A stretch of DNA of 64,000 nt from contig OY969782.1 of assembly GCA_963703045.1 (NCBI GenBank), positions 744,001 through 808,000 on the forward strand, read 5' to 3'. Source of the DNA: Miltoncostaea sp963703045 (GTDB lineage: Bacteria > Actinomycetota > Thermoleophilia > Miltoncostaeales > Miltoncostaeaceae). Positions 34,817 to 43,823 of this stretch are shown here, in pieces. Numbering within the stretch: position 1 is the stretch's first letter; every line of letters starts with the position of its first letter. A program made the translations under genes and the position numbers. The notes beneath the pieces were generated by a model. That model saw only the letters and a list, made by a program, of their open reading frames with translations. It searched no databases and was not told where the DNA came from.

Positions 34817-35679
34817 GACGGATCGTCGTCGTCATCGCGCTCGCCCTCGTGGCGCTCATGCCGTTCACCGCCGCCGCCGTCGGGCCACCGCTCATCGCCG
34901 TCGGGCCCCCGACGGAGCTCTGGGAGGCCTTCCCGCTCGACCCGGTGGTGACCGACGAGCTGACCCCCGCGCCCGCCACCCCTGCGCCGGCCGCCGGGGG
35001 TGGATCGCAGACCCCCGCCGCGTCACCGGCCTCCGGGACGACCGACTCGTCGTCGGTGCCCTGGGCGATGATCGCGCTCGGCGCGGCGGTCGCCGTGGTC
35101 TCCGTGGCGGGCATCCTGCTGCTGCGCCGGTCGCGGCGCGATCCCACCGAGGGCGCCTCACCCGGCCTCGGGCAGTTCCCGGCGGCGGCGGACCCCTCCG
35201 ACGCGGCCTCCGAGCGGGAGGTGACGGAGGCGGCGGCGACCGACCCCCCCGCCCCCACCGAGCCCTCCCTCCCCGCGGTGCCCGTCGCCGCAGAGGCCGC
35301 GGCGCCCAGCGAGGTCGAGCCGCTGCCGGACCTCTCCGCCGTTCCCCCCGGGACGCGCGAGGCCCTCGAGCGATCGCGACGCGAGCTCGCGCGCCTGGCG
35401 GCCGACTACCTCGAGCTGGTCGCCGCCGGCAGCACCCGTCCCGTGCTGCAGCTCGCCGAGCAGCGTGAGTGGACCGTCGCGCGCACCCGCTCACGGTTGG
35501 GCCGGGCGCGGACGGTGGGCATCCTCATCGGCGCGGGCAAGGGCCGGGCGGGCGGCGCACTCTCCGAGGAGGGCCGCGCCCTGCTCGCCGAGCCCCCGCG
35601 CCCGCTGCGACTGGCGCACTCCCGCGACCGGCCCCGCCCGACCCGCGACCCGGGCTCGACCCGGCAGAAGGCGGGCTGA
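34813..35679 (+). CDS. membrane-anchored protein with helical cytoplasmic tail, unknown
   Basis: 288 residues from GTG 34813. A signal peptide (VVVIALALVALMPFTAAAVG), a Pro/Ala/Thr linker, a membrane helix (WAMIALGAAVAVVSVAGILL) with RRSRR behind it, then an acidic region and a C-terminal helical domain (ALERSRRELARLAADYLELV, then REWTVARTRSRLGRARTVGI) that looks like a helix-turn-helix for recruiting DNA or protein. It is coupled to the L,D-transpeptidase, so a cell-envelope role is likely. No family is recognised. Confidence 0.7.
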   Translation: MRRIVVVIALALVALMPFTAAAVGPPLIAVGPPTELWEAFPLDPVVTDELTPAPATPAPAAGGGSQTPAASPASGTTDSSSVPWAMIALGAAVAVVSVAGILLLRRSRRDPTEGASPGLGQFPAAADPSDAASEREVTEAAATDPPAPTEPSLPAVPVAAEAAAPSEVEPLPDLSAVPPGTREALERSRRELARLAADYLELVAAGSTRPVLQLAEQREWTVARTRSRLGRARTVGILIGAGKGRAGGALSEEGRALLAEPPRPLRLAHSRDRPRPTRDPGSTRQKAG

Positions 35680-35742
35680 AGGAAGCGAGACGTCGCCGCA
35701 CGCCGCCCCGTCCTGGCCGCGGTGCCCGCCGGCGCGGCGAGG

Positions 35743-35779
35743 GCGTCTCCCGGCCACGACGCGCGTGACCGGGAGACGC
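35743..35779. terminator. 11-bp hairpin between convergent genes
   Basis: Arms 35743-35753 and 35769-35779 pair perfectly with a 15-base loop, between the stops at 35679 and 35797. It can serve both strands. Confidence 0.55.
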
Positions 35780-35796
35780 TCGGTAACCGGAGATCC

Positions 35797-36612
35797 TCAG
35801 CGCGGGGGGTCCGGGGCCGTCCCTTCGGGTCCGCTACCGCCGCCCTCCACCTCGGAGCGCTGCTCGGCCACCCGCTGCCCGGCCTCGTCCTTGCGCTCGG
35901 AGGCCCGGTCCTTCGCGAGGGCGAGCTCCTCCTTGGCCTGTGGCATCGCCTGCTGGCCCTTCTCGTAGGCCCCGTCCAACAGCCGCTGAGCGGCGTTGCG
36001 GCCTCCGAGCCCGAAGGCCAGGGCGGCGGCCAGGGTGATGCCGCCGAGCACGATGTAGAACATCCCGACGACGATCTGCGTCGCGATCTCGAGCTGGACC
36101 AGCGCCATGAAGACGGCGACGGTGAGGACGAGTACGGGGACGATGCTCGCCGCGATCTTGCCGAGGGCGGTGTCACCCATCAGCTTGGCGATCGCCCCTC
36201 CGACGATGCCCGCGATCGCGATGGCGACGACCAGGATGATGATGGCGGCCACGACGTTGGGCAGGTAGCCCACGACGGCCGCCACAGCGTTGTTGAGCGC
36301 CTCGATGCCGAGGGTCGAGAGGGCCAGCAGGACGCCGGTGAGGAAGACGAACCAGAAGGCGATCGCGGCGATCACCGCGCTCGGGGTGAACCCCGACGCG
36401 TACTGGGTGACGTATTCACCGTACTTGCCGGACCTCACGGCCCGGTCGATGCCCGCCGAGGAGAGGACCTTGGCGATGACCTTTCGGACGATCTTGGCCA
36501 CCACATAGAAGATGAGCAGGATCACCAGGGCGCCGATCAGGCGAGGCAGCCAGGTGAACAGCTCATCGGTGAAGTTCTGGAAGCTGTCGCCGATGTCGAG
36601 GGCGAAGATCAT
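35797..36612 (-). CDS. conserved-TM-helix protein related to mechanosensitive channels
   Basis: 271 residues from ATG 36612. It has four or five hydrophobic helices, with the 'conserved TM helix' pattern of small MscS relatives: FTWLPRLIGALVILLIFYVV, GYLPNVVAAIIILVVAIAIA and IASIVPVLVLTVAVFMALVQ. A polar tail follows (EKGQQAMPQAKEELALAKDR). It lacks the MscS beta-domain, so a full channel is not shown. GGAGG precedes the start; a SigB/SigF-like promoter may control it. Confidence 0.8.
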   Translation of the reverse strand: MIFALDIGDSFQNFTDELFTWLPRLIGALVILLIFYVVAKIVRKVIAKVLSSAGIDRAVRSGKYGEYVTQYASGFTPSAVIAAIAFWFVFLTGVLLALSTLGIEALNNAVAAVVGYLPNVVAAIIILVVAIAIAGIVGGAIAKLMGDTALGKIAASIVPVLVLTVAVFMALVQLEIATQIVVGMFYIVLGGITLAAALAFGLGGRNAAQRLLDGAYEKGQQAMPQAKEELALAKDRASERKDEAGQRVAEQRSEVEGGGSGPEGTAPDPPR

Positions 36613-36928
36613 GGGTGTACCTCCGTGTCGGGGAAAGGCGTGGATCACCGCGCGCGCGAGATCGGCAACCGCAACCGGCCGCCCCTGGAGGCCGGCGGAC
36701 GACCGGCACGGATCGACGTGCCGACGACGACGGTGATCGCGTTCGGGCGTTGCTTACCCCGGCCCCCCGCCTCGAACCGCCGACCGCCCGACGTCGCCGA
36801 AGTGCGCCACGGATGAGTCTCAGGGTGTGCCATTTCCGCCGGCCTCGGCCGCATGGACGCCCCGTTTGCGTCAGGCTGGCGGCGTGGCGACCAGGCGATC
36901 ACGCCCGCCCCATGACGGCGACTCGGCG
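36613..36928. other. intergenic stretch between divergent genes
   Basis: 316 bases hold the promoter region of both the channel-like gene and the TetR-SpoIIE gene. Apart from the candidate at 36754-36778, I see no clear operator or RNA. Confidence 0.4.
36754..36778 (-). promoter_or_regulatory. weak SigB/SigF-type promoter candidate
   Basis: Read on the minus strand: GGTTC (36778-36774), 14 bases, then GGGTAA (36759-36754). It is less like the consensus than the two elements near 3.1 and 4.0 kb. It would give a leader of about 130 bases. Confidence 0.3.
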
Positions 36929-38329
36929 ATGAGGCGCCACCGTAGGGCTGATGCGATACGCAGCCGCGAGCGCATCCTCGCGGCCGCCGAGCGGCTCCTG
37001 AATCAGTCCCCCACCGCCACGATCGGCGACATCGCCGCCGCGGCCGGCACCTCTCGGACGACCGTCTACCGGCATTTCGCCGATCGACGAAATCTCGTCG
37101 CGGAGGTCTCGGACGGGCAGTCGTCGCAGGCCCCGGTTGACGGCTCGACGCCGTTCGCGGCGGGACGCCTCGGCCGGGCGCATCCCGTCGCACTCGACGC
37201 GATCCACGTGCTCGACGCGGTCCCACCCGCTCAGCTTCCCGAGCAGCTGGTCGCTGAGGCGAGCCTCATCGCGGAGGTGCCGGTGGCCCTCTACGTGCTC
37301 GACATCGACGGCACCCACCTGCTGCGCATCGCCGGCCCGGCGGGGCTGCCGCGCCTGATCGAGGCACCGCTCGCCATCGGTCCCGAGCTCGATGCCGACG
37401 GGCTCCGGCATCTGTGCCGGCAGGTGGCGGATCCGGCGATCCACGTCGTCCCCCTGTGGTTGCGGGGCCGGGCGGTCGGCGTGATGTTCGCCTTCGGCCG
37501 CCCGGCGCGACCACTGCTCGACATGGCTCGACAGGCTGCCGCCGCCGTCACCCTCGCCGACCGCTACACCGACGTCTTCGCCCGCTCCCAGAGACGCAAG
37601 CGTCCGAGCGCAGCGGCCGAGATCCAGCAGAGCCTGCTGCCCCCCCGCATCGTCCGGATCCCGGGAGGCGAGGTCGCGGGCAACGTCCTCCCCAGCTACG
37701 AGGTCGCCGGAGACTGGTTCGACGTGGTCGAGAACGCCGATGGCCTCTGGATCACGATCGCCGACGGGCTCGGCGATTCGACACGTGCCGCGGCGAGCAG
37801 CGCCGTCGCGCTGGGTGCGCTGCGCGCGAGTCGACGCAGCGGCGCCGACATCACCGAGGCTCTCGTCGCGATGCACCAGACACTGCGCGAGATGCCGGGT
37901 GCCCGCCAGGAGATGACCGCCCTCGGCGTGCACTGGGACACGTCCACCCGCCGGCTGCGGATGGTCAACTGCGGCCACGTCCCTCCGACGATCATCCGGC
38001 GCGACGGCGGCGTCGAGAAGGTGCACTTCCCAAGGGGGCGAGGCCTGGGCGGCCGAGCGGGGCCGAGCCCGGTCGAGAGGACGTCCATGCTCGATCGCGG
38101 TGATCGATTGGTGATGGTCTCGGACGGCGTCCTCGGGTCCGGCGCGGACCAGGTCGGCCTCGGGCTCGATGCCCTCGTCGAGGCTGCGCTGCGCGCGACG
38201 AGCCGGAGTGCCCCGTCCACCGTCCGTGAGATCCACGCCGCCGTCCTGCGGGCGAGCCCGTCGGCGCTGCGCGACGACGCGACGGTGGTCTGCCTCTCCC
38301 TGCACTCCTCGCCCGGCGGAACGCGCTGA
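36929..38329 (+). CDS. TetR-type HTH fused to GAF-like and SpoIIE phosphatase domains
   Basis: 466 residues from ATG 36929. Residues about 8-60 are a TetR DNA-binding domain (RSRERILAAAERLL, IGDIAAAAGTSRTTVYRHFA). Residues about 85-215 look like a GAF sensor (VALYVLDIDGTHLLRIAGPA, VVPLWLRGRAVGVMFAFG). Residues about 230-460 are a PP2C/SpoIIE phosphatase: EIQQSLLPPR, VAGDWFD, IADGLGD, NCGHVPP, MVSDG and RDDATVV, which include the metal-binding Asp residues. Phosphatases of this kind activate anti-sigma antagonists in the SigB pathway. Direct DNA binding by such a phosphatase is unusual. In-frame starts further upstream are possible but less likely. Confidence 0.87.
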   Translation: MRRHRRADAIRSRERILAAAERLLNQSPTATIGDIAAAAGTSRTTVYRHFADRRNLVAEVSDGQSSQAPVDGSTPFAAGRLGRAHPVALDAIHVLDAVPPAQLPEQLVAEASLIAEVPVALYVLDIDGTHLLRIAGPAGLPRLIEAPLAIGPELDADGLRHLCRQVADPAIHVVPLWLRGRAVGVMFAFGRPARPLLDMARQAAAAVTLADRYTDVFARSQRRKRPSAAAEIQQSLLPPRIVRIPGGEVAGNVLPSYEVAGDWFDVVENADGLWITIADGLGDSTRAAASSAVALGALRASRRSGADITEALVAMHQTLREMPGARQEMTALGVHWDTSTRRLRMVNCGHVPPTIIRRDGGVEKVHFPRGRGLGGRAGPSPVERTSMLDRGDRLVMVSDGVLGSGADQVGLGLDALVEAALRATSRSAPSTVREIHAAVLRASPSALRDDATVVCLSLHSSPGGTR

Positions 38330-38404
38330 CGACGGTTGCTCGCGGGAGCGGGAGCGAGCCTCTCAGAGGCGTGGCGAGAGGCGCACCGTCGGAGCCCCCG
38401 CGTC

Positions 38405-38439
38405 CCGTCGGCCCGCCCGAGCCCCGGGCGGGCCGACGG
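38405..38439. terminator. 14-bp hairpin between convergent genes
   Basis: Arms 38405-38418 and 38426-38439 pair perfectly around a 7-base loop, just before the DUF4389 stop and 75 bases after the SpoIIE gene stop. Confidence 0.6.
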
Positions 38440-38443
38440 CGCG

Positions 38444-39166
38444 CTACGCGGTCGGCACCGGGGCCGATGAGAACACGGGGCCGGTTCCCGACGCCGGGGA
38501 CGGCTCGGTGCTGCCGGGGTCGAGCCGGAACGGCGGGTAGGTGTCGGTCATCAGGCCCGCGTAGGCCACGACGCGGAAGACCCAGCGGTTCAGGCCGATG
38601 ACGAGGTCGTAGATCCCTCCGGGGTAGCGGCTCGTGAAGAGCAGCGCCGGCCCGGCGAACAGCACGAGCAGCCCGATCAGGCCGCCGGCGGTGGCGTAGA
38701 GCACGCCGTCGCCGTCGCCCGACCATGCCGACCAGGCCCCGCCGGTGAAGATCGCGACGATCAGGTACTGCGGGATCGCGAGCAGCCACCACTTGACGAG
38801 GACGCGCCCGCGCGAGAGCCGCTCGGGATACTCGACCTCGAGCCTCGCCGGGTACGCCGGGTCATCGGCGAGCGAGAAGGGCGGGTACCTGTCCGTGCCG
38901 AGCGCGCTGTACGAGTAGAAGCCGACGCGCCACGTCCAGCGCAGCACGCCGACGTTGAAGTCGAAGATGCCGCGGGGGTAGCGGCCGGTGACGAGTATCG
39001 CGACGCCTGCGACGACGGTCGAGAGCAGGAAGCCGATCCAGAGGACGACGAGCGCCACGAAGTGCGGGATGGCGAGCAACCACTTGAAGATCCACTGCCA
39101 GCGCCCGACGTCGGGGTCGAGCTCGCCGGTGAGGCGAACCGGGAACGCGGTGTGCGGAGAGGTCAT
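38444..39166 (-). CDS. DUF4389 membrane protein
   Basis: 240 residues. Two DUF4389-type halves share motifs: RWQWIFKWLLAIPHFVALVV with GRYPRGIFDFNVGVLRWTWR and DRYPPFSL, then VLVKWWLLAIPQYLIVAIF with SRYPGGIYDLVIGLNRWVFR and DTYPPFRL. Four to five membrane helices are expected. The family is uncharacterised and common in actinobacteria. It follows the MMPL gene on the same strand, 68 bases downstream, so they may be co-transcribed. Confidence 0.85.
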   Translation of the reverse strand: MTSPHTAFPVRLTGELDPDVGRWQWIFKWLLAIPHFVALVVLWIGFLLSTVVAGVAILVTGRYPRGIFDFNVGVLRWTWRVGFYSYSALGTDRYPPFSLADDPAYPARLEVEYPERLSRGRVLVKWWLLAIPQYLIVAIFTGGAWSAWSGDGDGVLYATAGGLIGLLVLFAGPALLFTSRYPGGIYDLVIGLNRWVFRVVAYAGLMTDTYPPFRLDPGSTEPSPASGTGPVFSSAPVPTA

Positions 39167-39234
39167 CGTGCTGTGCTCCTTCGATTCGAGCGGTCAGGGG
39201 TGGGCGGTGCGAGGGCGGGGACGGAGCGGCCCTC

Positions 39235-41409
39235 TCAGCGGACCGGCTGGTCGATCCACGCCGGCGTGGGGGCCGGGTCGGTGGTCGCCTCCGGCCGCAC
39301 GGGCGACGGTTCGACGCGGAGGATGCGCGCGGCCCAGGTGGGGAGCCACCAGTTCCAGCGGCCGAGGATGGCGACCGCGGCCGGGGCGAGGACGCCGCGG
39401 ATGATGGTGGCGTCGATCAGGATGCCGCCGCCGAGTGCGGTGGCGAAGATCTTGGCCTCGGTGCCCGGCTGGGCGCTGAAGGCGACGAACGCGAGGCCGA
39501 GGATCAGAGCGGCGCTCGTGACGAGGCGACCGGTGCGGCCGATGCCCTCGACGACCGCCGTCCCGGTCGAGCCGCTGCGGTCGTACGCCTCCCGCATCCG
39601 GCTGATGATGAAGACCTGGTAGTCCATCGAGACGCCGAAGAGGAAGGCGAAGACGACGATCGGCAGCTCGACGTTGATCGCCCCCGTCGCCCCGATGCCC
39701 CAGATCTCGTCGGAGCCGACGCCCCTCTGGAAGACGAGCACGATCAGCCCCCAGGCGGCGGCCACCGAGAGCAGGTTCAGGAGCACGGCCTTCGAGCGGC
39801 AGGATCAGCGAGCGGAAGGCGCGCGCGAGCAGGATGAAGGTCAGGAGCGCGATCAGGCCGAGCAGGAGCGGGAAGCTGCCGTAGACGGCCTCGAGGAAGT
39901 CGGCGCTCTGGGCCGCCTCGCCGCCGATCGTCACCTCGCCGGGGACGCTCGTCGGCGCGGATGCGCTCGAGCGTCGCCCGGCCGGCCGGCGAGTTGCCGT
40001 CCTCGGTCGGGATCACGGTGATGAGCGCGGTGCCGCCGCGTCGCCAGTCCGCGGGCGCCGCGGCGGCGCGCACGCCCTCGACCCCGGCGAGCGCCGTCGC
40101 GACGGCGTCCGGGTCGCCTCGAGCGGACCAGTGCGTCGAAGGGCGAGAGCGGGCCGGTGCCGATGCCCGAGTCCTCCAGCTTCTGCAGGCCCGAGCGCGC
40201 CGGCCCGTCCTGCGCGAGCGAGTCGGCGCGCGGGTTGCCGAGCTGGATCGATGAGGCGGCGACGACGAGCGCGACGAGCGCGGCGGTCGATGTCGCGGCC
40301 GCGACCCAGCGGTGGCGGATGATCAGGCGGGCCCAGGCCGACCAGCCGCGGCTCGCGCGGGCCTCGCGTCGGTTGCGCGGCCAGTCGAGCCGGGGCCCGA
40401 CCGTGGCGAGGACGACCGGCAGCAGCGTGGTCGCGACGGCGACGCTGACGAGGGCGATCAGCAGGCCCGCGATGCCGATGCTGCGCAGGGCCGGCACCGG
40501 CAGGGCGAGCAGCGCGAGCAGGGAGATCGCCACGGTCGTGCCGCTGAACACCACCGCCGAACCGGCGTGCTGCATGGCGGTGCGCACCGCCCCATCGTTC
40601 GTCACGTCCGCCCGCAGCCGTTCCTCGCGCCAGCGGACGACCACGAGCAGGGCGTAGTCGATCGCGATGCCCAGCCCGATCAGCGCGACGAGGAACTGGA
40701 CGATGACGGACACCTCGGTGACGGCGGCGATCGGCCAGACGAGCAGGAAGGTGGTCGGGACGGCGACGAGCGCCATCACCAGCGGCACGATCGCCATGAA
40801 CGACCGGAAGACGACGATCAGGACGAGCAGCGCGCCCAGCGCCGCCAGCAGCGTGCCGAGGAGCACACCGGCTCCGTCACCCTCGTCCTCGCCCGCGGAG
40901 GCGCGCAGGGCATCGAGCCCGGTGACCTCGATCGGGGATCCGCCGACGGTGGCGCCGGTCAGCGCGTCCTGCGCGAGCCGCGCCTCGGCCTGCCCCTGGG
41001 CGGTACCACCCCGCGCGGGGATGTAGACGAGCGCGAAGGTGGTGCGCCCGTCGTCGGAGACGAGCGCCCTGTCGCCGGTCGAGGCGTACGAGGCGGTCCT
41101 GGCCTCCGGCAGGGCGGCCTCCACCCTCGCGACGACCGCATCGAGCTGCTCGACGACGCCGGGCGAGTCGACCGTCACGCCCTCGGGAAGCGTCACCACG
41201 GGGACGATCGGGGCGACGTCGCCGCCGTTCCCGTAGATCTCGGCGAGCTGCTCGTTCGTCTCGAAGCCCTCGCGGCCCGGTACGCCGAACTGCTGCGAGA
41301 GGGCGTTGCCCGCGGGCTGGATCGCCGCGAGCGCGGCGATCGTGACGACGAGCCAGAACGCGATGACGGATCGTTTGTGGCCGAGCACGAAGCGGGTGAG
41401 GGCGGTCAT
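39235..41409 (-). pseudogene. MMPL/RND-family exporter broken by three frameshifts
   Basis: The reading starts at ATG 41409 (MTALTRFVLGHKRSVIAFWL) and would give about 720 residues of an MMPL transporter with two repeats of membrane helices: VPLVMALVAVPTTFLLVWPI with IGLGIAIDYALLVVVRWREE in the first half and IVVFAFLFGVSMDYQVFIIS with ALGGGILIDATIIRGVLAPA in the second. Frame must shift near 40120, 39950 and 39793, each time by one extra base, to keep the protein. There is no stop codon in any segment's own frame except those caused by the shifts. It may be a recent pseudogene or sequence error. It is divergent from its likely TetR regulator. Confidence 0.8.
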
Positions 41410-41431
41410 CCGATCTCCTCAACGAGAGTTT

Positions 41432-41471
41432 CGTACGCTGTACGGACACCAGCGTATTCGTACGGTGTACG
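41432..41471. promoter_or_regulatory. two TetR-type operators
   Basis: CGTAC-GCT-GTACG at 41432-41444 and CGTAC-GGT-GTACG at 41459-41471 are near-identical palindromes 27 bases apart, centre to centre, between the divergent MMPL and TetR starts. The layout is that of an autoregulated efflux repressor. Confidence 0.75.
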
Positions 41472-41496
41472 ATCTGGCAAGGGGGTGAGCCGATCC

Positions 41497-42201
41497 ATGG
41501 CCGGAGCGAGACGGGGAACCGGGCAGCGCGAGGCGTTGAGCAGGGAGCGGGTGCTCCGCGCCGCCGTCGCGCTCGCGGTTCGCGACGGGATCGAGTCGCT
41601 GACGATGCGAAAGCTCGCCGACGAGCTCGGCGCGGGCGCGATGTCGCTCTACCACCACGTGCCGAACAAGGAGGAGCTGCTCGACGGCATGGTCGACATC
41701 GTCTTCGGCGAGATCGAGCCGCCATCGACCGACCTCCCCTGGAAGACCGCGATGCGGCGGCGGGCGCTCTCGACCCGTGAGGTGCTCAACCGCCATCGGT
41801 GGGCCGTCGGGCTGATGGAGTCGCGCGTGACGCCGGGACCCGCCAGCCTGCGACTCCACGACGCCGTGCTGGGTTGCCTTCGTGGAGGCGGATTCTCGAT
41901 CGAGATGACCATCCAGGCCTACTCGGTGCAGGACGCCTACATCTACGGCTTCGCCCTGCAGGAGAAGGGCCTGCCGTTCGAGAGCGCCGAGCAGGCCGCG
42001 GCGGTCGCGACCGAGCAGGTCCGCCAGTTCGCCGAGCTCGCCGACGAGCGGCGGATGGCGGCGCTCGCGGACGAGTTCCCCCACCTCGCCGAGGTCGTCG
42101 GCGGACACGTCGCCACCGTCGGCTACGACGCCGCGGCCGCGTTCGAGTACGGCCTCGACCTCATCCTCGACGCTCTCGAGCAACGCCGCGACGCGGCCTG
42201 A
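41497..42201 (+). CDS. TetR-family regulator of the MMPL exporter
   Basis: 234 residues. The HTH domain reads SRERVLRAAVALAVRDGIES, LTMRKLADELGAGAMSLYHH and VPNKEELLDGMVD, the arrangement of the TetR/AcrR group with a TetR_C-like ligand-binding domain behind it (ALSTREVLNRHRWAVGLMES, YSVQDAYIYGFALQEKG). It should dimerise on the two operators just upstream and repress itself and the exporter until a drug-like ligand binds. ATG 41497 was chosen; GTG 41485 would add four residues. Confidence 0.9.
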   Translation: MAGARRGTGQREALSRERVLRAAVALAVRDGIESLTMRKLADELGAGAMSLYHHVPNKEELLDGMVDIVFGEIEPPSTDLPWKTAMRRRALSTREVLNRHRWAVGLMESRVTPGPASLRLHDAVLGCLRGGGFSIEMTIQAYSVQDAYIYGFALQEKGLPFESAEQAAAVATEQVRQFAELADERRMAALADEFPHLAEVVGGHVATVGYDAAAAFEYGLDLILDALEQRRDAA

Positions 42202-42257
42202 GCGGTGCGCCCGTGGCGGGGTGGCGGGGCGCCGCCGGGCCAGGCTCGATGCCGGGC

Positions 42258-43727
42258 TCATGCGCGCGGGCCCGCCTGCGCAGCGACCGCGCGATCGCGC
42301 CACGTGCGGCGGTGGCCTCCGAGGCCGATCGCGATCGCGCCGGCCATGAGCGACGCCGCGACCGCGAACGTCGCCCGCATTCCGCTCGTGAGGGCGTCGG
42401 CACTCGCCGTCGTGAAGTCGCCCGTGCCCGAGGCGAGCGCGAACACCGCACCCATGACGGAGGCGCCGGTGATGAGCCCGAGATTGCGCGAGAGGTTGAG
42501 CATCCCCGAGACGACGCCGCGCTGGTCCCCGGTGCTGCCGGCCATGACGGCGGTGTTGTTCGCCGTCTGGAAGAGCGCATAGCCGACGGTGATGACGACG
42601 ATGGGGGCGATGTAGCCGGGTACGCCCGGCGTCACGGGCGCCGACGAGAGGATCAGGGCTCCGCCCGCCATGGCGACGAGCCCGAGCAGGGTCATGCGAC
42701 GCGCGCCGAAGCGGTCCGCCATCCGGCCGGCCGGCATGCCGCTCACGGCGACCACGAGCGGGCCGATCGACAGCACGAGCCCGGCCTGGGCCGCGCCGAG
42801 GCCGAGGGCGCCGACGAGGTAGAACGGCCCGACCACCAGCGTGGTCATCATCACCGTCGAGACGAGCGCGGTCGTCGCGAGGCCCGCGCCGAGCGCGTCG
42901 CCTCGCAGCATCCCCGGCCGGATCAGGGGGGCGGCGGCCCTCCTCTCCGCGAGCGCGAAGAGGCCCGCCCCCACCGCGGCGGCCGACAGCAGGGCGACGT
43001 TGAGCGGGCCGAGGTCGCCGCTCCCGATCGTCATGGCGAGGGTGTAGGCCGCGAGCGTCAGGGCGAGCAGCAGGGTGCCCACGGCGTCGACGCCGGCCCC
43101 AGCGGCCGTCGGCCGCGGCCGATCGACCGGCAGGTGACGACGCCCGAGCAGGAGGGCCACGATGCCCAGCGGCACGTTGACGAGGAAGATCGCCCGCCAG
43201 CCGAGCCCGGCGATGAGGAGGCCGCCGAGCGATGGGCCGAGCGCCGTGCCGAGCGCGGACGTCGTGCCGAGCAGCCCCATCGCGCGACCGATCCTCGCCC
43301 GCGGGACCGTCTCGGCGACGAACGCCAGGGTGAGGGCCATCATCGCGGCCGCCCCCACGCCCTGCGCCGCCCGGGCCCCGATCAGCAGCCAGAGCGTCGG
43401 CGCGAGGCCGCTCAGCGCCGAGGCCAGAGTGAACAGGGCGATCCCCGCCAGCAGCAGCCGCCGACGGCCCGCGGTGTCACCGAGCCGCCCGACGCCCACG
43501 ATGACGGTGGTGATCGCGAGCAGGTAGGCGAGCACGATCCACTGGACCTGCCCGAACGAGGCGCCGAACGCCTGCGCCAGAGTCGGAAGGGCGACGTTGG
43601 CGCTGCTGGTGCCGAGCGACGAGAGCAGCATCGACAGCGAGAGCCCGGCGAGGGCCCATCGCACGTCCGCCACGCCATGCCCGGGAGGCGGTGCGGAAGG
43701 CATCGGATGGGCCGCTCGTCGTGTCAT
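42258..43727 (-). CDS. MFS drug:proton antiporter (DHA2-like)
   Basis: 489 residues from ATG 43727. MLLSSLGTSSANVALPTLAQ is the DHA2 first-helix signature; GVGRLGDTAGRRRLLLAGIA is motif A, ALGTALGPSLGGLLIAGLGW motif C, followed by RAIFLVNVPLGI. About 14 helices are expected. It is divergent from the LysR-type gene across an operator-like palindrome. The substrate is unknown. Confidence 0.9.
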   Translation of the reverse strand: MTRRAAHPMPSAPPPGHGVADVRWALAGLSLSMLLSSLGTSSANVALPTLAQAFGASFGQVQWIVLAYLLAITTVIVGVGRLGDTAGRRRLLLAGIALFTLASALSGLAPTLWLLIGARAAQGVGAAAMMALTLAFVAETVPRARIGRAMGLLGTTSALGTALGPSLGGLLIAGLGWRAIFLVNVPLGIVALLLGRRHLPVDRPRPTAAGAGVDAVGTLLLALTLAAYTLAMTIGSGDLGPLNVALLSAAAVGAGLFALAERRAAAPLIRPGMLRGDALGAGLATTALVSTVMMTTLVVGPFYLVGALGLGAAQAGLVLSIGPLVVAVSGMPAGRMADRFGARRMTLLGLVAMAGGALILSSAPVTPGVPGYIAPIVVITVGYALFQTANNTAVMAGSTGDQRGVVSGMLNLSRNLGLITGASVMGAVFALASGTGDFTTASADALTSGMRATFAVAASLMAGAIAIGLGGHRRTWRDRAVAAQAGPRA

Positions 43728-43764
43728 CACCGACGACGCTAGGGCCGACCCCTGCAGTGGCGGA

Positions 43765-43796
43765 AGACGCACGAGTTGCACTCGATCGTTGCGTCT
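43765..43796. promoter_or_regulatory. LysR-type operator candidate
   Basis: AGACGCA (43765-43771) and TGCGTCT (43790-43796) are perfect inverted arms 18 bases apart, enclosing a second palindrome CGAGT-TGC-ACTCG (43772-43784). It lies between the divergent MFS and LysR starts. Confidence 0.55.
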
Positions 43797-43823
43797 GACG
43801 CCACACCGTGCGAGCGTGGCGGC

